Origin: Methanomassiliicoccus sp. UBA345
GTDB taxonomy: Archaea; Thermoplasmatota; Thermoplasmata; Methanomassiliicoccales; Methanomassiliicoccaceae
Reading direction: 5' to 3'
Length of the DNA stretch: 38,410 bases
NCBI GenBank assembly: GCA_002504525.1
Contig: DATD01000009.1
Span: 1-38,410 of the forward strand
Shown here in pieces: positions 24,216 to 31,045 of this stretch. Each line of letters begins with the position of its first letter. Within the stretch, counting starts at the first letter, position 1. Under the pieces are notes generated by a model, which was not told where the DNA came from, did no database searches, and saw only the letters and a list, made by a program, of their open reading frames with translations. The position numbers were made by a program, and so were the translations under genes.

Positions 24216-24556
24216 GCCAGATCAACGTGGTGATGTGCTCCGGCTTCTCGCCGTCCTCCCGCTTGGTGCGCAAGGCCCTGCGCCGGGTGGCGGAGAAGAA
24301 GGACATCAAGGTGATCTCCGTCTGCCCGCCGGACGCCGGCCTGGGCAAGTATATCGAGGAGATTGCCGGCCTCGATCCAGCCCACACCATGGTGGTAGAG
24401 GGCTGCGACGGCTGCTGCGGTACCATGGGCCTCATGCTTCAAGGCTTCACCGCATCGAGGACGGTGATCATGGAGAAAGTATCGGCCGTCGACGACAAGG
24501 CGATCGACAAGGCCGAGGAGTCCATCCTCTCGGCGCTCAAGGAGATGGGGCAATGA
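24212..24556 (+). CDS. DGC-domain putative zinc-binding protein 1
   Basis: A 114-residue soluble protein. The signature VEGCDGCCGT (around residues 67-76) and an early CSGFSPSS loop match the small cysteine-rich DGC family, described as putative metal-binding. The fold should be Rossmann-like with the cysteines at one edge. The start overlaps the ATPase 2 stop, and the stop overlaps the next start, so the three are one translational chain. Function is unknown; metal handling or corrinoid/thiol redox work is a guess from context. Confidence 0.75.
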   Translation: MSQINVVMCSGFSPSSRLVRKALRRVAEKKDIKVISVCPPDAGLGKYIEEIAGLDPAHTMVVEGCDGCCGTMGLMLQGFTASRTVIMEKVSAVDDKAIDKAEESILSALKEMGQ

Positions 24557-24945
24557 GGGTTGCCGTGGTGATCTGCGGAGCTAACGCCGAGAGGGCCATG
24601 ATCATGGAGCGGGCGGTGGAGCTGTACTCCAAGAAGTACTACGATCGCGTCATCCAGTTCTCCGCCTGCACCGTGGCGCCATCGCCCATGATCCTGGAGA
24701 TGAGCGGGGTGACGGGACAGCACACCGTAGCGGTGAACGGCTGCCGGAACCGGTGCGCCGACCTCATCCTGAATAGGGGCGGTGTTGAGCCGAGGGTGTC
24801 GGTGGTGATGGACGACCTCATCGACCGGCCGCTCGGCAAGTGCGAGAGCTGCACCCGGTTCATCTTTCCGGACGTCACCGAGGAAGAGGCGATGAAGATG
24901 GCCAAGGCCATGGGCCAGGCGGTAGAAGAGGCTTCCAAGGATTAA
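24553..24945 (+). CDS. DGC-like putative zinc-binding protein 2
   Basis: A 130-residue protein of the same general type: an early CGANAERA loop, FSACTVAPS, VNGCRNRCAD and a late CESC pair. Spacing differs from protein 1, so they are diverged paralogues that may pair. It begins at ATG 24553 inside the preceding stop (ATGA) and ends the operon. Its stop codon overlaps that of the convergent HAD gene. Confidence 0.72.
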   Translation: MRVAVVICGANAERAMIMERAVELYSKKYYDRVIQFSACTVAPSPMILEMSGVTGQHTVAVNGCRNRCADLILNRGGVEPRVSVVMDDLIDRPLGKCESCTRFIFPDVTEEEAMKMAKAMGQAVEEASKD

Positions 24946-26063
24946 CCGAGGGAGCCGATGGCCTCTCCGCGAATGGAGCGGCGGAGGGCCATGCTCTGCC
25001 GAGTGAGCGCCTTGATGTTGTCAGGAGCCACCCTGGCCAGCACTGGCATGGCGTTGGGGAAGGTCCTCTCGAACTCCTTGAGCAGGTAGGGATTCACCGC
25101 TCCGGAGCGCTTCATCCCCTCCATCGTCCAGTTGTCGGCGAGGTTGTTGACCCCTTCCATCCCGGCCTTGTGGAACACCTCGGCCAGGACCGACGTCACG
25201 ACGGTGTTGTCCGAGATGATGGCGAACTCCGCCTCCCTAAGAGCGTACTCGTTGCCGTTGAACGAAACGGTCAGGCCGTCCCCCTCCCGGACCAGCTGGA
25301 ACGTCTGGGCATCGGTGATCGAATCCCCGATGTAGCAGGTATCCTCCAGGCCGATGCCCGACCTCCTTCGTATGTCCAGGACCGCGGACGCCTTCTCCTC
25401 CCCTCCGACGGGATTGACGTCCAGAATGAACCGGTACGACGCGAGGTCGGTCAGCTCCTCCCAGAAGATCTCGTCGAGACGGCCGACCACTGCCTGGTCC
25501 TGGGGTGACAGGTCGTCGAGGGACCTCGCCCCTTCGGGGATGGGCGGAAGGCTCATGCCGGCGATCTCACGGGCGATGTTCTTCAATATCTCCGCCTCGT
25601 GCGCGTCCGTCTTGACCGAGTCCATCTCCAGGGCGGTGCAGTAGACGTTCTCCATCGGGAACCCGATGGCATCGCACACGGCGGTGATGTAATGCTCGTA
25701 CGAAGTGGCGACGATGAACGGGGTCATGAACTCCTGGACGAAGCGCATCGTCTTCCTGGCCCCGGGAACGATGAGGATGTTGCGGCGGGAGAAGTCCAGC
25801 ATGCTGCGGTCCGTCACCCCGCAGGCCTTCAGGAACGGCAGGATGAGGCGAAGGGTGTCCCCGGCCTTGTAGTTGGGGCGCTGGACCACGTCGGAGAGGA
25901 TGTCATCATACCTCGACACGACCTTGAAGAACTCGCTGCCGTTCTCTATGAACTCCGAGCATAGCTCGTAGGCGTTGTCGTTCAAAGTGATTGGGCCTTC
26001 CCCATTGGAGATGAACTGCCGCCAGCCGTCGTTCAGCCCTTCATCGAGCCCCTCGAAGTCCAT
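24942..26063 (-). CDS. HAD-superfamily protein, EhaR-like, nucleophile Asp replaced
   Basis: A 373-residue protein of the HAD fold, resembling the archaeal family annotated as energy-converting hydrogenase A subunit R (moderate certainty). Motif I reads ISNGEGPITLNDNAYEL. The nucleophile Asp expected before the variable residue and Glu is Asn20. Motif IV is intact as GDSITDA (246-252). Phosphoryl transfer through the Asp would be lost, so this may be a non-catalytic or altered member. GAGGAGG precedes ATG 26063. It follows a PfkB kinase gene, possibly through a 55-codon gene. No Eha hydrogenase genes are visible. Confidence 0.72.
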   Translation of the reverse strand: MDFEGLDEGLNDGWRQFISNGEGPITLNDNAYELCSEFIENGSEFFKVVSRYDDILSDVVQRPNYKAGDTLRLILPFLKACGVTDRSMLDFSRRNILIVPGARKTMRFVQEFMTPFIVATSYEHYITAVCDAIGFPMENVYCTALEMDSVKTDAHEAEILKNIAREIAGMSLPPIPEGARSLDDLSPQDQAVVGRLDEIFWEELTDLASYRFILDVNPVGGEEKASAVLDIRRRSGIGLEDTCYIGDSITDAQTFQLVREGDGLTVSFNGNEYALREAEFAIISDNTVVTSVLAEVFHKAGMEGVNNLADNWTMEGMKRSGAVNPYLLKEFERTFPNAMPVLARVAPDNIKALTRQSMALRRSIRGEAIGSLG

Positions 26064-26065
26064 GC

Positions 26066-26233
26066 CTATTCCTCCTCGCCCATGTCACCGGACCGATCGC
26101 CGGAGCGGCGATTCCAGGCCGGGACGCTGTCCTGTCGTTCGAGAGCCGCACATAGCATGTGAAGCTTTCCCCCGCCCATATCGAAGGCGGTCGCCCGAGC
26201 TGCATCGGTCCAACGAGCGACCGGCACGTTCAC
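26066..26233 (-). CDS. Possible small protein, 55 residues
   Basis: An open frame begins at a GTG whose bases overlap the PfkB stop (GTGA) and ends two bases before the HAD start, exactly filling the gap. The translation (MNVPVARWTDAARATAFDMG at the start, RSGDMGEEE at the end) has no recognised domain. The same GTGA coupling is used by folP in this window, which supports it. It could also be a plain 166-base intergenic region, so confidence is low. Confidence 0.35.
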   Translation of the reverse strand: MNVPVARWTDAARATAFDMGGGKLHMLCAALERQDSVPAWNRRSGDRSGDMGEEE

Positions 26234-27189
26234 AGCTCCTTGGCGAACCGGCGGAGGAAGCGCTCGTCCGGATATCCCTCCCGGCCGTAGGACGCCACGC
26301 TGAGCGCCGCCGCGGCCGAGGCGATCTCCCCGCATGCCTCCAAGTTCGCACCGTCCAGGTAGCCTGCCAGGAAGCCCGCCGCGTACACGTCCCCCGCTCC
26401 CGTGGCATCCTTCACCACCGTCCTCTTGGCCGGGATGGAGATCTCGCTGTTGCGCGTCACGATCAGCGAACCGTTCCCTCCAAGGGTGCACGCCACCACC
26501 TTCGGGCCGGCGTCCAGCAGCGCTCTCGCGCCTTCCTTCGGGCCCTTTCCGGTGAGCAATTCCATCTCCTGCTCGTTCACGAACATGATGCGGGTCCGCT
26601 CCAATATCGGCTCCAGCTGACTCATGCCTCTCCGGGCGTACATCTCCCCGGGCGAGAACGATACGTACACACCGTCGTCCAGGTAATCCATCAGCATCTT
26701 CTGGGACGCCAGGGCGCTGTCCGCAGCGAAGGAACCCATGTGGACGAACTTTGACGTGTTGAGGAACTCGACGTCCTCCTCGGTGTAGGAGAACATGTTG
26801 TTGGCGTTCGGGAGGACCAGAAGCGAGCGGTCTCCGTCGGATAGCAGGGAGAGGCATTTTCCACTGCTCTTGTGCCTCTTCACTCGCGTGATATCGACGC
26901 CGTCCATGGATCCGAGGATGAACTTTCCTTCCTCGTCCTTTCCCACCACTCCGAGGAAGGCGGTCTCGTATCCCAGGCGGGAGAGCGCGTACACTGTGTT
27001 GGCAGCAGAGCCCCCGCCGCTTCGCCCCACCAGTTGCGCGGAGCGCTCCATCTCCTCGATGAGTTCGCGGAACGTCTCTTCCGTGCCGTAGGTCTTGCTC
27101 CCGGGCGACAGTTCGGTGCCGCCGAACCGCAGGGATGACACCTCGTACAGAAGGTCGACGTTCAGCGCGCCGATTCCCACCACGTCCAT
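26230..27189 (-). CDS. PfkB/ribokinase-family sugar or nucleoside kinase
   Basis: A 319-residue kinase that phosphorylates a sugar or nucleoside with ATP. Family signatures are the substrate-side GRSGGGSAANTVYAL (around residues 55-69) and the anion-hole/catalytic-base motif DATGAGDVYAAGFL near residue 262-275, with the Asp base in GAGD. Substrate specificity (ribose, adenosine, fructose and others) cannot be read. It starts at ATG 27189 just downstream of its own TATA box, so the message may be leaderless. It heads a unit with the small frame and the HAD gene. Confidence 0.88.
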   Translation of the reverse strand: MDVVGIGALNVDLLYEVSSLRFGGTELSPGSKTYGTEETFRELIEEMERSAQLVGRSGGGSAANTVYALSRLGYETAFLGVVGKDEEGKFILGSMDGVDITRVKRHKSSGKCLSLLSDGDRSLLVLPNANNMFSYTEEDVEFLNTSKFVHMGSFAADSALASQKMLMDYLDDGVYVSFSPGEMYARRGMSQLEPILERTRIMFVNEQEMELLTGKGPKEGARALLDAGPKVVACTLGGNGSLIVTRNSEISIPAKRTVVKDATGAGDVYAAGFLAGYLDGANLEACGEIASAAAALSVASYGREGYPDERFLRRFAKEL

Positions 27190-27205
27190 GAACCACGCTT
27201 ATAGA

Positions 27206-27221
27206 CATGGTATTTAAAAAT
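27206..27221 (-). promoter_or_regulatory. Putative TATA box for the PfkB kinase unit
   Basis: On the reverse strand TTTTTAAATACC lies about 20-30 bases before ATG 27189, consistent with leaderless transcription. It also shows that the kinase can be transcribed apart from the upstream decarboxylase. Confidence 0.55.
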
Positions 27222-27246
27222 GGTTGGTAGTCACATGCCGGACGGC

Positions 27247-28206
27247 TCAGAACAGGTGCTCTGTCACAATTGCAGCGGGACCGCCCACCGAGCATTCCAA
27301 CGTCCCGATGCCGAGCGCGGCCATTCTTCTTCGGACCTGCCTGACATTGTCGCGATGGCAGTTGATGTACACGGTGGCCCCGGTGTCGATGGAGAAGTGG
27401 CACCTTATGCCGTCCTTGCGCATGGCCTTCACCTCCAGTATGATGCTGACCGTCTCCGGCCTCCACAGCATCATCTCGTCCGCTCCGGTCATGGTGATGC
27501 CGTGCAGCAGCAGGGTGTCGGTCTCGGCCAGCCGTCCGATCTCGTCCACGTCCCCGTTCCGTATGGCCGATTCCATCCGCTCCAGCGCCGACGGGACGTA
27601 TTCCAGGCGGGCCCTGAAGAACGGGGAGGACAGCACCTCGCGGTGCGCCAGGTCGGTGGTCTTGAGCGCAGGGACGAGGGCGCACACGATGGCCAGGTCG
27701 ATGTTCTCCGAGGACGGTATGCGTCTCGATACGGAGTCCATGTCCCCTTCCCCCGCGTACCATCTGGAGAAGCCTCCGGTGACGGCCCTCGCCGCCGACC
27801 CCGCGCCCCGGCGGGCAAAGCGGGACAGCTCTTCGAGCGACAGGCCCAGTCCCAGCGCCCCTGCCGCAGCAACGGCCAGGGCGGCGAAGCCGGACGCTGA
27901 TGCGCCCAGGCCGATGTTGGACGGGAAGTCGTTCACGCTCTGCATGCGCATCCCGCTCCGTCCTCCGGCCTCGGCGCCCAGGGCGTCGACCACGTCGAGG
28001 ATGCGCTCCATCTCATCCTTCGATGCTGGCCGGCCGCCGATCAGCGCGCTGTCCCGCGGATGGCCGAACTCCACGGTGGTGTGCGTGCGCAGGGGCGCGG
28101 TGCACACCGAGATGGAGTCATGGAACGGCAATCGCAGCCGTTCGTCGCGAAGGCCATGGTACTTTACCAAGCCCTGGATGGGATGGGCGACGGCTGAGGC
28201 TTTCAT
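27247..28206 (-). CDS. GHMP-type mevalonate-pathway decarboxylase (MVD family)
   Basis: A 319-residue GHMP-fold enzyme of the diphosphomevalonate decarboxylase family, which uses ATP to phosphorylate, dehydrate and decarboxylate a mevalonate phosphate to an isopentenyl compound. The signature NDFPSNIGLGASASGF (92-107) is the ATP loop. The residues that distinguish decarboxylases from mevalonate 3-kinase appear retained: Lys15 (VKYHG), Arg140 (GSAARAV) and Asp274 (SIDTGATV). True decarboxylation is therefore favoured, on a mono-, di- or bisphosphate substrate. The start ATG 28206 overlaps the archease stop (ATGA), so the two are coupled. It may act in archaeal lipid synthesis with the AcnX protein or instead of it. 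Confidence 0.83.
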   Translation of the reverse strand: MKASAVAHPIQGLVKYHGLRDERLRLPFHDSISVCTAPLRTHTTVEFGHPRDSALIGGRPASKDEMERILDVVDALGAEAGGRSGMRMQSVNDFPSNIGLGASASGFAALAVAAAGALGLGLSLEELSRFARRGAGSAARAVTGGFSRWYAGEGDMDSVSRRIPSSENIDLAIVCALVPALKTTDLAHREVLSSPFFRARLEYVPSALERMESAIRNGDVDEIGRLAETDTLLLHGITMTGADEMMLWRPETVSIILEVKAMRKDGIRCHFSIDTGATVYINCHRDNVRQVRRRMAALGIGTLECSVGGPAAIVTEHLF

Positions 28207-28610
28207 ACGTCGAACAGAACTGTTATGGACGGTTCGTCCTCGTTCACATTCAGCTCATGGTACGTGACGGCCTTTATCTCGCTCTTGGGAGAGTGCCTCT
28301 CAGGATCGTAAGCCTCGCCCTCCGCCTTGCACTCCAGACGGTCCGGCGATAGAACGACGTCGAACCTGCCCAGCACCAGGCCCCGGGCGTCGAATATGAA
28401 CAGCACCTCGGAAAGGAAATTGTACAGGAGCTCCTCGTTGTCATCGCCCTCCACCGCGATGTCCACCTGCTCGCTGAACCGGACGGTGGAGGCGTCGATT
28501 ATCTGGTCCATCATAGCGTAGGCGGCGTTCTCGAAGCATTCCTTCAGCGTGCGGCCGTGCGCCCTCACCATCAGGTCGGCGGTGTGCTCCAGAACCTCGT
28601 ATCTCATCAT
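28203..28610 (-). CDS. Archease (RNA ligase RtcB cofactor)
   Basis: A 135-residue protein matching archease, a small metal-binding protein that helps the tRNA ligase RtcB turn over by promoting its guanylylation. The conserved N-terminus YEVLEHTADLMVRA, the central NFLSEVLFIFD and the C-terminal KAVTYHELNV segment are all visible. The start is ATG 28610 or the adjacent ATG 28607. The longer open frame upstream is rejected because it crosses the divergent promoter. RtcB is not in the window. Confidence 0.88.
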   Translation of the reverse strand: MMRYEVLEHTADLMVRAHGRTLKECFENAAYAMMDQIIDASTVRFSEQVDIAVEGDDNEELLYNFLSEVLFIFDARGLVLGRFDVVLSPDRLECKAEGEAYDPERHSPKSEIKAVTYHELNVNEDEPSITVLFDV

Positions 28611-28683
28611 ATCGTCCCATCGTGCCACGCCGATAAAATGGTTGGCAGCCGCAGGCGGCCCATGGATGTTCGGGCGACGGCGG

Positions 28684-28701
28684 CGATATATAATGTTATA
28701 T
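28684..28701. promoter_or_regulatory. Divergent promoter: TATA boxes for aspartate dehydrogenase and archease
   Basis: TATATAATGTTATA (28687-28700) stands about 25-38 bases before ATG 28725, fitting leaderless transcription of the dehydrogenase. Read on the other strand it also gives ATTATATA, which could serve the archease unit with a leader of about 50 bases. Confidence 0.6.
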
Positions 28702-28724
28702 CCAGGTGCGTTTATCGGCCAAGC

Positions 28725-29543
28725 ATGCGCATTCTGATCATCGGGTGCGGCTCCATCGGCAGCGTACTGGCCAAGGCGGTCCATGACATGCCGGAGGTCG
28801 ACAAGCTCTACGTAACGGACATGAGCGCGGACTACGCCCGCCGCCTGGCGAACAACCTGGAAAAGGCCGAATATGTAAGCGGAAAGGGCGATCAGCTGTG
28901 CAAGGTCCTGCCCGAGGTCGATCTTACCGTGGAGGCGGCGAGCCAGGATGCCGCAAGAAAGTACGTGCCGTTCGTGCTGGAGAACGGCGTCGACGTCATG
29001 GTCATGTCGGTCGGCGTGTTCACGGATGAACAGTTCAAGGAGAACTGCTTCACCCTGGCCAAGAAGCACCGCTCCCACATCTACATGCCGTCCGGCGCCA
29101 TATGCGGCACCGACGGCCTCCACGCCGCCGCCTCGGCCGGCATCTCAGAGGTCCATCTCACCACCAGGAAGGGGCCCAAGGGCTTGAAGGGCGCGCCGGG
29201 CCTGGCGATGCGCAACATCGATGTGGACGCCCTGACCGAGGCCACCGTGGTGTATGAGGGCAATGCCCGGGATGCGGCCATCCAGTTCCCCAAGAACCTC
29301 AACGTGGCGGCGACCATCTCCCTGCTGGGGGTCGGCTTCGATCATACCAAGGTCACCATCATCTGCGATCCGGCCGCCGAGCGCAACTCTCACACCCTGG
29401 TCGTCAAGGGCGACTTCGGCGAGCTCAGGTCGGAGACGCAGAACGTGCCATCGCCGATCAATCCGTCGACCTCCTATCTTGCCGCGCTTTCAGCGGTGGC
29501 GGCCGTCAGAAGGATCCTCGGCAACGTCTGGATAGGCGTTTGA
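28725..29543 (+). CDS. nadX: L-aspartate dehydrogenase
   Basis: A 272-residue NAD(P)-dependent enzyme converting aspartate to iminoaspartate/oxaloacetate, the first step of NAD synthesis in many archaea. The N-terminal Rossmann motif is IIGCGSIGS. The family segments VEAASQDA, VMSVGVF, PSGAICGTDG and the C-terminal NVPSPINPSTS are all visible, and the conserved active-site His lies in the GRN/GFDHTKV region. The start at ATG 28725 follows the TATA box closely. It stands alone; no nadA or nadC is nearby. Confidence 0.9.
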   Translation: MRILIIGCGSIGSVLAKAVHDMPEVDKLYVTDMSADYARRLANNLEKAEYVSGKGDQLCKVLPEVDLTVEAASQDAARKYVPFVLENGVDVMVMSVGVFTDEQFKENCFTLAKKHRSHIYMPSGAICGTDGLHAAASAGISEVHLTTRKGPKGLKGAPGLAMRNIDVDALTEATVVYEGNARDAAIQFPKNLNVAATISLLGVGFDHTKVTIICDPAAERNSHTLVVKGDFGELRSETQNVPSPINPSTSYLAALSAVAAVRRILGNVWIGV

Positions 29544-29662
29544 GATCTGACTGCCCCGATATCTCGGCGACGTGCGCGCTTACGGACAGTTGCTCAGAGC
29601 AAACAGATGAACGCGCACCGTGATGCATGAGAAGGCGCGTGATGGTCAAAAATAAAAGAATA

Positions 29663-29677
29663 CGCCCCTGAGGGGCG
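29663..29677 (-). terminator. Hairpin with T-rich tail after the H1-tail-like gene
   Basis: CGCCCC and GGGGCG form a perfect 6-base stem around TGA, eight bases past the reverse-strand stop. On that strand it is followed by a T-rich stretch (TATTCTTTTATTTTT), which suits transcription termination. Part of it could also act for the convergent aspartate dehydrogenase. Confidence 0.55.
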
Positions 29678-29684
29678 AAGGTTT

Positions 29685-30038
29685 TTACTTCTTCTTGGCC
29701 GGCTTCTTGGCCGGAGCCTTGGAAGCAGCCTTGGCGGGAGCGGCCTTGGCGGCCGGCTTCTTCGCAGAGGCCTTTGCAGCAGGCTTCTTCGCTGGAGCCT
29801 TGGCGGGAGCGGTCTTCTGGGGAGCAGGCTCCTCTTCGGCCTCTTCCTCGTCAGCCTCCCCCTCCTCGGCCTCCTCGTAGTCGAGGAAGTCAAGCATGGC
29901 CTCTTCCAGGTCGGCCAGCATCTCCATGGCATCGTCCTTCTTGTCCTTCTCCAGGAGGTCGAGGGCCTCGGAGACCATGTCCAGCATGCTTTCCAGTTCG
30001 TTGTCGAGATCCTCAAAAGCGGTACCTAGCGTGACCAT
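29685..30038 (-). CDS. Small acidic protein with histone H1-like Ala/Lys/Pro tail
   Basis: A protein of 117 residues from ATG 30038. The first about 55 residues are acidic and helical (Leu/Met/Glu/Asp heptad-like, probably a coiled coil). Next comes a run of Glu/Asp, then about 45 residues made of PAKK, PAKA and PAAK repeats ending in KKPAKKK. Such tails occur in bacterial H1-like and some archaeal DNA-binding proteins, so nucleic-acid binding or charge-driven self-association is plausible. GGGTGA at five bases favours ATG 30038 over GTG 30047. It has a strong TATA box and its own terminator, suggesting high expression. Confidence 0.75.
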   Translation of the reverse strand: MVTLGTAFEDLDNELESMLDMVSEALDLLEKDKKDDAMEMLADLEEAMLDFLDYEEAEEGEADEEEAEEEPAPQKTAPAKAPAKKPAAKASAKKPAAKAAPAKAASKAPAKKPAKKK

Positions 30039-30082
30039 GTGATTCACCCTTTTATTGTCTCAGATACGCTACACTCCTTTGT

Positions 30083-30096
30083 ATTATATAAAAAAT
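30083..30096 (-). promoter_or_regulatory. Strong putative TATA box for the H1-tail-like gene
   Basis: On the reverse strand the sequence reads TTTTTTATATAATAC, the most AT-rich promoter core in the window. It lies about 50 bases before ATG 30038, leaving a leader of about 25 bases. Confidence 0.6.
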
Positions 30097-30203
30097 TGCG
30101 ATTGTGTCGATCTCTCCGCGCTGCTTCCATTGCCTCGTCCGGAGAGTGGAACGAGCGGCGATACACCCCGGCGAGGACGCCATGGCGCCACCAGGGTTGG
30201 AAG

Positions 30204-30216
30204 AATTATATAATGA
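30204..30216 (+). promoter_or_regulatory. Putative TATA box for the formyltransferase gene
   Basis: GAATTATATAATG lies about 35-40 bases before ATG 30248, implying a very short leader. This favours 30248 over in-frame ATGs further upstream. Confidence 0.55.
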
Positions 30217-30247
30217 GCCGTCAATCCATAGGGCCGAGTGGGACATT

Positions 30248-31006
30248 ATGAAGAAGATCGGCTGGTTCACGACCGCCAGGGGCCCCGGCTCCTATGGGCT
30301 TTTCAAGACCATGATGGAGCGCGTAAGGAGCGGCGACATCGACGCCGAGATCTCCTTCGTTTTCATCAACCGGGACGTCAAGGGCAACGAGTGCCGCCGA
30401 AAGCTGATCGAGATAGCCGAGGAGAACAGCGTTCCGGTCGTCATGCTCCCCTCCGATTCATTCAGGCCAGACCTCAAGGCGAACGACATGGGAGCGTGGC
30501 GGGATGCATACGGAGAGGAACTGAGGGAGCGCATCGCCCCCTACGACATGGACCTGGGAGTGCTGGCCGGCTACATGCTCATCATAGACCCGGAGACATG
30601 CCGCCGCTACCGGCTGATCAACCTTCATCCAGCGCTGCCTGGGACATACAAGGGAACGTGGAACGAGATCGTGCCTCGGGTGGCCGAGAGCGACGATTCT
30701 GCTTACGGCGCGACCATACACCTGTGCAGCCCTGTGCTGGACTGCGGAGCTCCCATAGCGTTCGATTCGTTCCCTCTCGAAGACCTTCGGGACAGCTTGC
30801 CCGGGGATGAGCTGGCCCCGGCGATCCGCCAGAGGGAGGTCGAGAGGGAGGTGCCTCTGCTGATGGAGGCGATAAGGATGCTCGTCGATGAAGAAGTGAC
30901 GATACGAGGGGAAGAGCTGTTCGACCGTAACGGGCGAAGGCTGGACGGGCCTGCCGACCTGTCCGCAAGGGTCTCCTCCGCGGTCGATGGCCGCCATCGG
31001 GCGTAA
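30248..31006 (+). CDS. Formyltransferase, PurN-like
   Basis: A 252-residue enzyme of the formyl transferase fold. The active-site set appears present: Asn125 and His127 in INLHPALPG, and a downstream Asp in HLCSPVLDCG. PurN transfers a formyl group from 10-formyltetrahydrofolate to glycinamide ribonucleotide in purine synthesis. This protein is longer than bacterial PurN by about 40 residues and begins with an unusual TTARGPGSYGL loop, so the acceptor could differ. The start is chosen by the TATA box at 30204. Another promoter immediately follows the stop. Confidence 0.78.
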   Translation: MKKIGWFTTARGPGSYGLFKTMMERVRSGDIDAEISFVFINRDVKGNECRRKLIEIAEENSVPVVMLPSDSFRPDLKANDMGAWRDAYGEELRERIAPYDMDLGVLAGYMLIIDPETCRRYRLINLHPALPGTYKGTWNEIVPRVAESDDSAYGATIHLCSPVLDCGAPIAFDSFPLEDLRDSLPGDELAPAIRQREVEREVPLLMEAIRMLVDEEVTIRGEELFDRNGRRLDGPADLSARVSSAVDGRHRA

Positions 31007-31015
31007 GTATAAACC
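31005..31015 (+). promoter_or_regulatory. Putative TATA box for the M24 peptidase/TldD/TldE operon
   Basis: AAGTATAAACC begins at the stop codon of the formyltransferase gene and lies about 35 bases before ATG 31046. Confidence 0.5.
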
Positions 31016-31045
31016 GCCACCCGACGCTCATGGTCCAGTGAGCCG

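Noticed and set aside
23681..24556. Out-of-frame 291-codon plus frame across the end of ATPase 2 and DGC protein 1
   Set aside because: Only its last 114 codons, in the DGC frame from ATG 24212, are protein-like; the earlier part is low-complexity shadow of ATPase 2.
29544..29662. Intergenic stretch after aspartate dehydrogenase checked for an RNA gene
   Set aside because: Some short inverted repeats exist but no recognisable RNA family or promoter pattern.
29690..29830. Short tandem repeats that resemble a repeat array or CRISPR
   Set aside because: They are codons of the Ala/Lys/Pro tail of the H1-like protein, with no unique spacers.
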